Origin: an uncultured Candidatus Actinomarina sp.
GTDB taxonomy: Bacteria; Actinomycetota; Acidimicrobiia; Actinomarinales; Actinomarinaceae
Direction: 5' to 3'
Assembly: GCA_902533795.1 (NCBI GenBank)
Contig: CACAND010000006.1
Coordinates: forward strand, 1-49,930
Length of the DNA stretch: 49,930 bases
Under the pieces are notes generated by a model that was not told where the DNA came from, did no database searches, and saw only the letters and a program-made list of their open reading frames with translations. The translations under genes were made by a program, and so were the position numbers. Below, one piece after another: positions 42,304 to 49,930 of this stretch (positions within the stretch are counted from its first letter, which is position 1; every line of letters begins with the position of its first letter).

Positions 42304-43002
42304 TTAACATTCAAACAAAGTTTCAATATCTTCACCGGAACTTTGAAGGATCGTGACCTTTCCTTTGCAGTCCCCCTTTTCAAGGATGTAACCAACTACG
42401 GTTCCTTTCCTTGAGAGATCCACAGCCTTCCCTGCATCAATGATCGTATCTAAGTAATTTATTGTGAGAACATTTCCATCAAAAGTCAAAGAAACTTCTC
42501 TAAGGTCAACTTCGTATTTTTCTACCGTTAAGATAAATGAAACAATTTCGCTAAAAAAACCATCAACGATTGGACCGTTCGTAATTGCTAAATGCGCCAG
42601 GTCTTTTCCAGAGGTAGCATCAGCAGTGTATAAATTTTTATACAGCACTCTTTGTTCAGGACTAGTATCTCTAAAGTCAGTGTAAACGATAATTTTTTGG
42701 TACAAGTTGATATTTATTTTGATAACATTTGGCAATTGCTTTGAAATTTCTAAGTTTTCAACATTAGGATTATCTAGATAAAATTTTTCAAAATTATCAT
42801 CATCAACAAGCCAAATTGATAAGTTTTCGATCCCTTTAAGCCCTTCATAATTTAGATTTAGTTCATGATCATAATTAATCGTTGAAACTCTGTACTTATA
42901 AGAAAAAATTGTAACTAAAAGAGCAAGAATTATTAATACAACAAAAGTAAAAAAAGTAAAAGTTTTAAAAGATTTACTTTCAACTCCACTCAAGAGGTTC
43001 AT
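42304..43002 (-). CDS. ftsQ: Cell division protein FtsQ
   Basis: A 232-aa protein with a short cytoplasmic N-terminus, one membrane helix (residues ~14-35), and a POTRA domain at about 45-110 (NYEGLKGIENLSIWLVDD then NPNVENLEISKQLPNVIKIN). A FtsQ-type extracytoplasmic domain follows. It scaffolds the divisome with FtsL/FtsB. The ATG overlaps the murB stop (ATGA). Sequence conservation is low, as usual, so the call uses domain layout and position between murB and ftsZ. Confidence 0.88.
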   Translation of the reverse strand: MNLLSGVESKSFKTFTFFTFVVLIILALLVTIFSYKYRVSTINYDHELNLNYEGLKGIENLSIWLVDDDNFEKFYLDNPNVENLEISKQLPNVIKININLYQKIIVYTDFRDTSPEQRVLYKNLYTADATSGKDLAHLAITNGPIVDGFFSEIVSFILTVEKYEVDLREVSLTFDGNVLTINYLDTIIDAGKAVDLSRKGTVVGYILEKGDCKGKVTILQSSGEDIETLFEC

Positions 43003-43859
43003 AAATCAAATTCACCGATAAAAATAATTTCTTCTTCTAATTTAATTCCAAATTTATTATCAATTACTTCTTTTACGTGCTGTACAAGTTTATATAGAGC
43101 GAGTGATTTAGCTTCTTTTTTTGCAATAAAGAAATTTGCATGCTTTTCACTTACACTTACACCATCTATTTCATAACCTTTGAGGCCAGCTTCATCAATC
43201 AACTCCCCTGCTGTATAATCTTTAGTATTTTTAAAAACACTTCCAGCATTATAAATTGCCGGAGGCTGACTTTTTTTTCTTATCTTATTAAAAACTGCAA
43301 GATTACTTTTTATTTTACGTATGTCACCTTTTTCAATTTGGAGAGTTGCACTCAATATAATTTTATTATCAAGGTTTTGAGAAGATCGATATGAAAAATT
43401 AATATCGTCTTTATTCAATTTAATTATGTTTGATGTATTTAAGTCATAACATTCTATATATTGAACAAGATCTGAAAATTCCCAATCATAAGCTCCAGCA
43501 TTCATTTTTACAGCACCCCCTACTGTACCTGGAATGCCTATCAAAAATTCTCCATTTGAAAATTCATTTTCTTTAAAGTACCTTGATAGGTCTGGCAAAA
43601 ATACTGATGCTCCGACTGTAATTTCAGTCTCACTTTTTTCTTCAATTGTTGTAAATTTTGGACAAATGACATTCCCTTGGAATTCTTTATCAGAAAAAGC
43701 TACGTTGGAACCTTTTCCTATAATTACGTTCTCTTTTCCAAGTACTATTTTATCTAGATTATTTAGATCTTCTTTGTTTATCAACTCAATAAAATTTTTA
43801 CAAATACCACCAAACCTATAGGTTGTTATCTTTGATAAATCTACGCTAGTTATTTTCAT
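42999..43859 (-). CDS. murB: UDP-N-acetylenolpyruvoylglucosamine reductase
   Basis: A 286-aa FAD enzyme making UDP-MurNAc. It has TTYRFGGICKNFIEL at the N-terminus, the FAD-binding GKGSNVAFSDKEFQGNV (near 48) and the substrate segment GIPGTVGGAVKMNAGAYDWE (near 107). SFRYSSQ-like FSYRSSQN, PAIYNAGSVFKNTKD with the catalytic Ser, and a C-terminal E in IKLEEEIIFIGEF are also visible. The pattern fits type II (B. subtilis-like) MurB. It overlaps murC by 14 bases and ftsQ by 4. MurB inside this cluster, between murC and ftsQ, differs from Streptomyces. Confidence 0.94.
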   Translation of the reverse strand: MKITSVDLSKITTYRFGGICKNFIELINKEDLNNLDKIVLGKENVIIGKGSNVAFSDKEFQGNVICPKFTTIEEKSETEITVGASVFLPDLSRYFKENEFSNGEFLIGIPGTVGGAVKMNAGAYDWEFSDLVQYIECYDLNTSNIIKLNKDDINFSYRSSQNLDNKIILSATLQIEKGDIRKIKSNLAVFNKIRKKSQPPAIYNAGSVFKNTKDYTAGELIDEAGLKGYEIDGVSVSEKHANFFIAKKEAKSLALYKLVQHVKEVIDNKFGIKLEEEIIFIGEFDL

Positions 43860-45156
43860 TTATATACTTTAGTATTTTAGGTCCTAGTAAAGTTATATCA
43901 CCAGCACCTAAAGTTAAAATTACATCTCCTTCATTTACTTCTTGTGATAGATATTCCGGAACAAACCTTGTTGATTGTAAGTATTTTATATTTTCACCTT
44001 CAAAATTTTTACTTGAAATTCCAGGAATAGGATCTTCACCAGCAGGATAAATATCAGTTACAATTGAAAAATCTGATTGAACAAGAGAATCTTTAAATAA
44101 ATTGAAGTATTCTTTTGTTCTTGAATATCTATGAGGTTGGAAAACTACATACAATTTATTTTTAGTAATCTTTTTTAATGAACTGATTGTTGCATTCATC
44201 TCTGTTGGATGGTGCCCATAATCATCATATATTGAAATTCCTTTTGTTATTCCTATAAGCTCAGTTCTTCTTTTAACTCCTGGAAAAGAGAAAATTGCAT
44301 CTAAAGATTTATTGATGCTAATTCCGTTTTTCATTGCTAATACAATCGCACCAACCATATTTGATCTAAAATGATCTCCTAATATTTGTGAATTAATAAT
44401 ATATTCTTTGTTTTCATATAGAAATTTGTCTGGAGTTAAAAATAAAAAATCAGAATCTTTATTTTTACCATATTTAACTAAATTATTAAAGCCTTCTAGG
44501 TCTTGCAAAACTGAGTCATCATAATTAATGACTAAATGATCTTTAACATTATCCATAACTTTAAGAAATGCATTTTTGTAGTTATTAAAGTTTTCAAAAA
44601 AATCTAGATGATCACTATCAATATTAAGTACCAAAAGATCTGAAATTAAAATTTTTTCAAATGTATTAAATGCTTCATCAGTCTCTAAAATAATTGGCTG
44701 ATCTGAATCCCCATAATGCCCACCAATGCCGTTAAAATTTGTGACTCCTCCATAAATGTATGAGACATTTACATTATTGAAATGAAAAATATGCGAAAGC
44801 AATGCAGTCGTAGATGTTTTTCCATGCGTACCGGTAATCCCAATTATTTTATTTTCATTTGATAAATTTTGTAAAAATTCTGGGCGTGAAATCACATTTT
44901 CTTTATCATGAAATTTTGAAAATTTTTCTGAATCTATAGGTATTGCACTTGAATATATATATAAATTATTTTTATCGTATGGAATATCAAATTCAGAAAA
45001 TACAACATCAATTCCGTCTTGTTTAAGTAAATTTGTAATATATGATTTTCTCTGATCATAACCAATTACATTTAATCCTTTTTGTTTTAAATATTTACCA
45101 ATAGAGCTCATTCCTGAACCCCCAATCCCTAAAATATAAATATTTTTATAATCCAT
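43846..45156 (-). CDS. murC: UDP-N-acetylmuramate-L-alanine ligase
   Basis: A 436-aa Mur ligase adding L-Ala to UDP-MurNAc. The N-terminal domain opens IYILGIGGSGMSSIGKYL, and the P-loop is GITGTHGKTSTTALL near residue 107. The catalytic DEAFNTFEKILISDLLVLN region, NIDSDHLDFF and DDYGHHPTEMNATISS (near 313) are typical of MurC. It starts 11 bases inside the end of murG and overlaps murB, so translation is coupled. Confidence 0.96.
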   Translation of the reverse strand: MDYKNIYILGIGGSGMSSIGKYLKQKGLNVIGYDQRKSYITNLLKQDGIDVVFSEFDIPYDKNNLYIYSSAIPIDSEKFSKFHDKENVISRPEFLQNLSNENKIIGITGTHGKTSTTALLSHIFHFNNVNVSYIYGGVTNFNGIGGHYGDSDQPIILETDEAFNTFEKILISDLLVLNIDSDHLDFFENFNNYKNAFLKVMDNVKDHLVINYDDSVLQDLEGFNNLVKYGKNKDSDFLFLTPDKFLYENKEYIINSQILGDHFRSNMVGAIVLAMKNGISINKSLDAIFSFPGVKRRTELIGITKGISIYDDYGHHPTEMNATISSLKKITKNKLYVVFQPHRYSRTKEYFNLFKDSLVQSDFSIVTDIYPAGEDPIPGISSKNFEGENIKYLQSTRFVPEYLSQEVNEGDVILTLGAGDITLLGPKILKYINENN

Positions 45157-46183
45157 TTTTGATTTCCTGAATAATTTTTTTACTTATTGATATATTTGCG
45201 CTCTCAATTGTGTTGTTAACTTTGTATTTATTTAACCAATCAGTATTTTCATTATCAATAAGTAAAAGTTCTTTTTCAACGTCAGTGTAATTATTGCATA
45301 TTATCGCATATTCATTATCTACAAGAAATTTAGCGTTCATCTGCTGATGTGATGATGTAGTTCCTAATTTATATGGTATAAGTATTAGAGGTATATTTAA
45401 ATATAACGCTTCAAGAATACCTCCTCCAGCTCTTGAAATTTGAATATCAATTTGTTGATAGAAATCATTCATATTATCTACATATTCCAATTGTTCATAA
45501 TTATTAAAATTTTTTGATTTATCAATATTCGATGGACCAACAATATGTAATATTTTTACTTTAATCAATTTATGATTCTCTAAATATTTGTATATGAAAT
45601 TATTTATTTCATTGGAGCCTTGGCTTCCTCCTTGCACTCCAATCACAATATTTTCATTAATATCTTTGTTAGATCTTTTAATATTTTTATCAATTACAGG
45701 GCCAACAAATTCTACATTTTTTTTATTAACATTTTTTGTATCTGGATATGAAGCAAATACTGTGCTTTTAAAATAAGAAGCAATCTTATTTCCTAAACCA
45801 GTATAAATATTCTGTTCTTGAACAAAAAATTTTATTTTCTTTCTCCAGCTAAAGTACGCTGCGATAGGAGCAATGTAGGAGCCAGTAGTAAAAATTATTT
45901 TTGTATTTTTAAAATCTATATTTCTATTGATATTCGAGATTGTCTTAAAAATCTTGGTTAGATTAATTAAATATCCTAATTTTCCAATATCGGATCTATA
46001 TACATCAGTCGTATAGCATTTTACGTCAACTTCTTGTAAAAATTTAAAGCCTCTATTATCTGTAATTATTTCAATTTGATTTTTTGATATTCCACTATTT
46101 AATAATTCATCAATTATATTCTTCACTGGAAGTACGTGCCCACCAGTTCCAACACAAAAGAACATAATTTTATTTTGATTCAT
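45146..46183 (-). CDS. murG: Lipid II synthase MurG (GlcNAc transferase)
   Basis: A 345-aa GT-B glycosyltransferase adding GlcNAc to lipid I at the inner membrane face. FFCVGTGGHVLPVKNII is the N-terminal G loop, slightly changed from the usual GGTGGHxxP. VGVQGGSQGSNEINNF is the second G loop, and the UDP-GlcNAc site is near QISRAGGGILEALYLNIPLILIPY (given as SRAGGGILEALYLNIPLIL). Membrane-facing basic/hydrophobic patches are expected. The start overlaps ftsW (ATGA). Confidence 0.94.
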   Translation of the reverse strand: MNQNKIMFFCVGTGGHVLPVKNIIDELLNSGISKNQIEIITDNRGFKFLQEVDVKCYTTDVYRSDIGKLGYLINLTKIFKTISNINRNIDFKNTKIIFTTGSYIAPIAAYFSWRKKIKFFVQEQNIYTGLGNKIASYFKSTVFASYPDTKNVNKKNVEFVGPVIDKNIKRSNKDINENIVIGVQGGSQGSNEINNFIYKYLENHKLIKVKILHIVGPSNIDKSKNFNNYEQLEYVDNMNDFYQQIDIQISRAGGGILEALYLNIPLILIPYKLGTTSSHQQMNAKFLVDNEYAIICNNYTDVEKELLLIDNENTDWLNKYKVNNTIESANISISKKIIQEIKNGL

Positions 46184-47268
46184 ATTCTTGAATACCCTAT
46201 TGCAATTCCAGTAAATAGTGCAACCATCGCACTGCTACCATAAGATATGAAAGGTAAAACTATTCCGGTTATTGGTAAAAGTCCTACTGCTCCACCCAAA
46301 TTTAAAGCTGTTTGAATAAATACCCAAGAACCTAGTCCTACAAATATTAATTTCTTGAATTCACTTTTGGTTGAAATTGCTAAACCATAAAATGAGATAA
46401 TTAAGAATCCTACTATGATAACGAAAATTAAAAGTCCGACAAAGCCATACTCTTCGCCGATTATAGATGATATAAAATCAGTATGTGAGTTAGGTAGCAT
46501 TCCCCATCTTGCACGAGACGTTCCAGGTCCTAATCCAAACATTCCACCCGAACTAATTGCGATTCTACTCTGATTCAGCTGAAAACAAGCGCCCAGCAAA
46601 TCAATACCTAAATCACAATCTCTATCTAGCCAAGTAGTTATTCTTTGAAACCTATAACTTCCAGAAATAGCTAAAAAATAGAGAGGAACAATAGAAAGGG
46701 ATAATATTCCAACTGGGTATTTAAAATTTATCTTTGAAAATACTATCTGACTTAATAAAATACCGAATATTGTAATTGTTGTTCCATAATCTGGTTGAAG
46801 ATATATAAAGAAACAACAAATTACTGGTAGAAACATTGCTCTTCGAAGATAGAAAAAATTGTTAAATTTTGCATCTATATTAGTTAATTGGTAGGCGACC
46901 CAAAGAATAATTACCGGTTTTGCCAGTTCACTTGGTTGAAAATTAATTATTCCCAGATCTACCCATCTTCTACTACCACCTCTCACAATTCCATAAGTTA
47001 AGACAAAAAATAAAGCAGATGTAACAAATACAATAGAAAAATTTATTAATCGGCTGTAGGAATAAAAATTAATTTTTTTACCAATATTAAAAATTAAAAT
47101 TCCAATTAAGACAGCAGCCATGTGCCTTTTAATAAAATAGAAATTATCATTAAATTGATTTAAACCTTGTACTGATGAAGCGGATATATTTACCAAAATT
47201 CCAAAAGTTACCAAAAACCATATACTAAAAAGATTTATTCTTTGAAAAAATGAATATGTAAGATTCAT
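46180..47268 (-). CDS. ftsW: Lipid II polymerase/division protein FtsW
   Basis: A 362-aa SEDS protein with about ten membrane helices. Conserved extracellular-loop features are present: RRWVDLGIINFQPSELAKP (near residue 105), the catalytic-region GLGPGTSRARWGMLPNSHTD and SSIIGEEYGFVG, and the C-terminal LPITGIVLPFISYGSSAM. It polymerises glycan strands with a class B PBP. The shape is compact: the long actinobacterial C-terminal cytoplasmic tail is missing. Start overlaps murD (ATGA), end overlaps murG. Confidence 0.94.
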   Translation of the reverse strand: MNLTYSFFQRINLFSIWFLVTFGILVNISASSVQGLNQFNDNFYFIKRHMAAVLIGILIFNIGKKINFYSYSRLINFSIVFVTSALFFVLTYGIVRGGSRRWVDLGIINFQPSELAKPVIILWVAYQLTNIDAKFNNFFYLRRAMFLPVICCFFIYLQPDYGTTITIFGILLSQIVFSKINFKYPVGILSLSIVPLYFLAISGSYRFQRITTWLDRDCDLGIDLLGACFQLNQSRIAISSGGMFGLGPGTSRARWGMLPNSHTDFISSIIGEEYGFVGLLIFVIIVGFLIISFYGLAISTKSEFKKLIFVGLGSWVFIQTALNLGGAVGLLPITGIVLPFISYGSSAMVALFTGIAIGYSRI

Positions 47269-48476
47269 TTTGTATTGTCCTTTAAATTATTAACTATTTT
47301 CTTAAAAAATAATCCCCTGTCCTTGTAATCTTTAAAATCAGAAAAACTTGAACCTCCACAAGAAAATAATATTGTCTCAAAGTTTTGATATTCCTCTTCA
47401 AGATAAGTTTCCAGACTTAAGATAGAATCTAACTTAACAATTTCACAGTCAGGTACGTCAATATCAATATTCATATTTTTTGGAATAAGTATCTTTTTTA
47501 TTTCACCAGAAATATTTATTTCATCTTCTGGAATATTTTTTGTTATTCCATGCATGATTAAAAGTGCATTCTTCACTCTGGAAGTAGCTACGGACATGGA
47601 GTGAAAGTTGGTAGACTTCGAATCATTAATAAAATTTGTACCTTTAATTGATTCGACAAATTCAAAGCGATGTTCAGAATAAACTTCTTTTTTCAAATAT
47701 TTGTAACCTTCGTCTAGATTTATATCTAATTTTTCAATTATTTTTATAAAAGCCAGGCACGTATCTATTGGAAAACTCAAATCATCAAAGTCGTAATTTT
47801 TCATTAAAAGCTCGTCTTTACCTTTATCAATAGGAATATTTAAAATGTTTTCAAGAGGTTTCTCTGAAAATGTATTAAAACCAGTTACTAAATTTTTGTT
47901 TGAATTTAAAAAAGTCAATAGTTTTAATTTTGATTTTTTGTATTCTTCCTCATCTTTGTGCCAGTCAAGGTGATCCGAATGAAAGTTAAGAAATATCCCA
48001 AAATCAGCTTTAATATCTGATGCATAATAAAGCTGAAAACTTGATAGTTCTACAATAGCAAAATCTTTATCTTCAAAATTAATGCTCAATGGAGAAACCC
48101 CAACGTTTCCACACGCAACAGCATTAATGCCTTTTGAAATCAGAAAATCAGTCAACAAATTTACAAATGTAGTCTTCCCATTTGTTCCAGTAACACCAAT
48201 AAATTTTCCTTGAAATTCTCTGGAAAATAAATCAATATCTGTAATTATTTTTTTTGTTTCAAAATTCTTAATTAGTTTGTGCTTTGGATTTATACCTGGA
48301 GAGATTACAATTTCATCAATTAAATCAATTTGTGAATCGTTAAAAAGCAGTTCTTTTTTAATATCAAAAATAATATTTTCGTTATCATCATAAATTAAAT
48401 ATTCTTTTGATTTAACTTTTAAAAAGTTTTCAACAGCTTTTCCAGTAATGCCATAGCCAAAAATTAATGTTTTCAC
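47265..48476 (-). CDS. murD: UDP-N-acetylmuramoylalanine-D-glutamate ligase
   Basis: A 403-aa Mur ligase adding D-Glu. The N-terminal Rossmann-like start is FGYGITGKAVENFL, the P-loop is GVTGTNGKTTFVNLL (near 93), FAIVELSSFQL carries the catalytic E, and NFHSDHLDWH follows. The C-terminal domain has INDSKSTNFHS. It is somewhat short relative to the usual 440-480 aa. It follows mraY with no gap and overlaps ftsW by 4 bases. Confidence 0.95.
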   Translation of the reverse strand: MKTLIFGYGITGKAVENFLKVKSKEYLIYDDNENIIFDIKKELLFNDSQIDLIDEIVISPGINPKHKLIKNFETKKIITDIDLFSREFQGKFIGVTGTNGKTTFVNLLTDFLISKGINAVACGNVGVSPLSINFEDKDFAIVELSSFQLYYASDIKADFGIFLNFHSDHLDWHKDEEEYKKSKLKLLTFLNSNKNLVTGFNTFSEKPLENILNIPIDKGKDELLMKNYDFDDLSFPIDTCLAFIKIIEKLDINLDEGYKYLKKEVYSEHRFEFVESIKGTNFINDSKSTNFHSMSVATSRVKNALLIMHGITKNIPEDEINISGEIKKILIPKNMNIDIDVPDCEIVKLDSILSLETYLEEEYQNFETILFSCGGSSFSDFKDYKDRGLFFKKIVNNLKDNTK

Positions 48477-49535
48477 TTAATTTCCAAACAATACCCAGTC
48501 TCCATAAAATAGACCAAGCCCTATTACGATAAATATTCCATTAATAATCCAAAATCTTACAATTATTGTTGTTTCAGCCCATCCACTCATCTCAAAATGA
48601 TGATGAATTGGTGTCATTTTAAAAATTCTTTTTTTATTTAATTTAAATGAAGAAACTTGGATAATTACAGACAAAGCTTCGAGAATATATAAAAAGCAGA
48701 AAAACAAAATTAAGCCATCTGCACCGATTGAAATCAATATAATTGGAAACATTGAACCAATAAAATGAGAACCAACATCTCCCATAATTATTTTTGCAGG
48801 ATTGGTATTCCACCATAAAAAACCCAGTGCTGAACCAGCTAAAGCAGAAATAAGTATAGATAGATCTAGATCAAGTATTTCATTGTTCATAAAACTTGAA
48901 TAATATTCTGGATGTCTAAATATCCAGAATGAAATTATTAGGATTCCTCCAAATGAAACTGAGGACGATCCAGCTACTAGCCCATCAAGTCCATCTGTTA
49001 AATTTACAGAATTAGTAATTCCAACTATTAAAAAAGTAATGATTATCCATTTAAGAAAACCTACTTCAAAACCAAATCCACTAAAAAAATAAAATGTTGA
49101 TGAGTATTCAAGGTAGTAAAAATAAAAACTTGTAATAGATGCGACAAGAATTTGCAAAAATATTTTGTTTCTAGCTCTAAGCCCCAAATTTCTATTCTTT
49201 CGAACTTTTAATAAATCATCAATTAAACCTACACAAGCCATCAGAGTTCCCAATGAAAGTGATATAAAAATCACAGGATTTATATCTATAAATTCAACTT
49301 TAAATCCCGCACCAATCGTCCAAAAATTGATATGTGAAAGGATGTACCCAGAGTAGGTACCAAAAATTATGAACACTCCCCCCATAGTTGGAGTTCCTTT
49401 TTTATGATCATGAAAAATAACTTCTTTTTGAATCGGTTGTCCAATATTTCGAGTTTTAAAATAATTAACTCCAATAAAAGTTGAAAGAATTACACAAATA
49501 AATGAAATTGCTCCTGCGACAATAATTCCAATCAA
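48477..49535 (-). CDS. mraY: Phospho-MurNAc-pentapeptide transferase
   Basis: A 352-aa polytopic enzyme that moves phospho-MurNAc-pentapeptide to undecaprenyl phosphate, making lipid I. KKGTPTMGGVFII near residue 45, the Mg-site GLIDDLLKVRKNRN, the NLTDGLDGLVAG loop (near 177) and the C-terminal HHHFEMSGWAETTIIVRFW motif are all intact. The ATG overlaps the murE stop by 4 bases. The usual murF gene is not found between murE and mraY. Confidence 0.96.
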   Translation of the reverse strand: MIGIIVAGAISFICVILSTFIGVNYFKTRNIGQPIQKEVIFHDHKKGTPTMGGVFIIFGTYSGYILSHINFWTIGAGFKVEFIDINPVIFISLSLGTLMACVGLIDDLLKVRKNRNLGLRARNKIFLQILVASITSFYFYYLEYSSTFYFFSGFGFEVGFLKWIIITFLIVGITNSVNLTDGLDGLVAGSSSVSFGGILIISFWIFRHPEYYSSFMNNEILDLDLSILISALAGSALGFLWWNTNPAKIIMGDVGSHFIGSMFPIILISIGADGLILFFCFLYILEALSVIIQVSSFKLNKKRIFKMTPIHHHFEMSGWAETTIIVRFWIINGIFIVIGLGLFYGDWVLFGN

Positions 49536-49930
49536 TTTACATCTCCTAGAAGGTTCGATATATATTCAAAATCATTAAAATTAATTTTTTTATTTTTTAT
49601 CTCTTGATGCATTTCATGCCCTTTACCTAATACTAATAAAACTGAATTCTCCTTGAGTTGGTTAATGCCATAAGTTATTGCTTCTTTCCTATCAAGGATT
49701 ACAACAGTTTTTTCTTTATCGCATCCTTCGAGAATATCTTTTGCAATCTTTTCAGGATCTTCATCGCGTGGATTGTCATTTGTAATAATTATTTGATCTG
49801 CATTTTTTGTTGCATTGCCCATAAACAAACGCTTTTCTGTGTCTCTATCGCCTCCTGCGCCAAAAACTACAATTACACTTGAGAAATATTGGGTTACAAA
49901 ATCTACTGTTGATTTGATTGCGTCAGGGGT
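49532..49930 (-). CDS. murE: UDP-MurNAc-tripeptide synthetase MurE (C-terminal fragment)
   Basis: The frame is open to the window edge and the last 132 codons are visible. TPDAIKSTVDFV and VFGAGGDRDTEKRLFMG (residues 22-38 of the fragment) are the MurE C-terminal-domain entry. TNDNPRDEDPEKIAKDIL holds the DNPR motif that marks meso-diaminopimelate as the third residue. VLLVLGKGHEMHQ is the final motif. It precedes mraY with an ATGA overlap. MurF is excluded by the DNPR/GKGHE pair. Confidence 0.95.
   Translation of the reverse strand, partial: TPDAIKSTVDFVTQYFSSVIVVFGAGGDRDTEKRLFMGNATKNADQIIITNDNPRDEDPEKIAKDILEGCDKEKTVVILDRKEAITYGINQLKENSVLLVLGKGHEMHQEIKNKKINFNDFEYISNLLGDVN

Noticed and set aside
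49532-49930. murF fragment upstream of mraY
   Set aside because: The DNPR and GKGHE motifs are MurE features; MurF lacks this combination.
1-49930. Insertion sequences, CRISPR arrays, integrases, toxin-antitoxin pairs, rRNA genes
   Set aside because: None was seen on either strand: no transposase-like frames, no spaced direct repeats, no rRNA-like conserved segments.

Overview
The window is a densely packed, AT-rich bacterial chromosome segment made almost entirely of core housekeeping genes. Several gene orders point to Actinobacteria: polA-rpsA-coaE-uvrB-uvrA-uvrC-rapZ followed by pgk-tpiA-secG; the dcw run murE-mraY-murD-ftsW-murG-murC-murB-ftsQ-ftsZ-pgeF-yggS-sepF-yggT; dksA/traR-lspA-rlu-dnaE; and trmI plus a CxxDxxC ferredoxin next to two WYL regulators of PafB/PafC type. 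The low GC by eye, tiny spacers and overlapping genes suggest a streamlined free-living actinobacterium. A marine lineage such as Candidatus Actinomarina is my best guess, but that is inference and not a database match.

Layout. 1-2.05 kb: two WYL regulators, ferredoxin, TrmI (probably the remnant ends of a Pup-proteasome locus). 2.05-5.2 kb: membrane genes, including two microproteins absent from ordinary ORF calls, a holin-X-like protein, an AI-2E/PerM-type permease and an acyltransferase-3-like protein. 5.2-9.3 kb: TrmL, YajQ, then a coupled minus-strand redox/metal group (guaC, glutaredoxin, CDF transporter, msrB, DCC protein, small membrane protein). 9.3-13.5 kb: LON-domain protein, class I amidotransferase, tRNA-Leu(AAG), secG and the glycolytic genes gpmA, tpiA, pgk. 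13.6-25.6 kb: rapZ, uvrC, uvrA, uvrB, coaE, rpsA, polA. 25.6-30.9 kb: tRNA-Leu(CAA), small membrane and hypothetical genes, ygfZ-like, ccdA, nth, an EamA transporter, thyX. 30.9-39.2 kb: dnaE, pseudouridine synthase, lspA, DksA-like protein, ileS. 39.2-49.93 kb: the peptidoglycan/division cluster, cut at the window edge inside murE.

How the genes work together. The last 10.7 kb encode the cytoplasmic and membrane steps of peptidoglycan precursor synthesis (MurE, MraY, MurD, MurG, MurC, MurB) and division (FtsW, FtsQ, FtsZ, SepF). UvrABC, PolA, DnaE, Nth and ThyX cover nucleotide excision repair, base excision repair, replication and dTMP supply. GpmA, TpiA and Pgk form a lower-glycolysis operon.

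I see no mobile element, CRISPR array, toxin-antitoxin or defence system. The most notable signals are: what is missing from conserved neighbourhoods (yvcK-whiA-gap, divIVA, murF, proteasome genes); a tRNA-Leu with an A34 anticodon; an FtsZ with a Lys/Ala-rich N-terminal extension and a second possible start; a DksA-like zinc finger that lost a cysteine exactly within a perfect 10-bp tandem repeat; -10 boxes placed for leaderless transcription; and convergent gene pairs that all overlap at their 3' ends.
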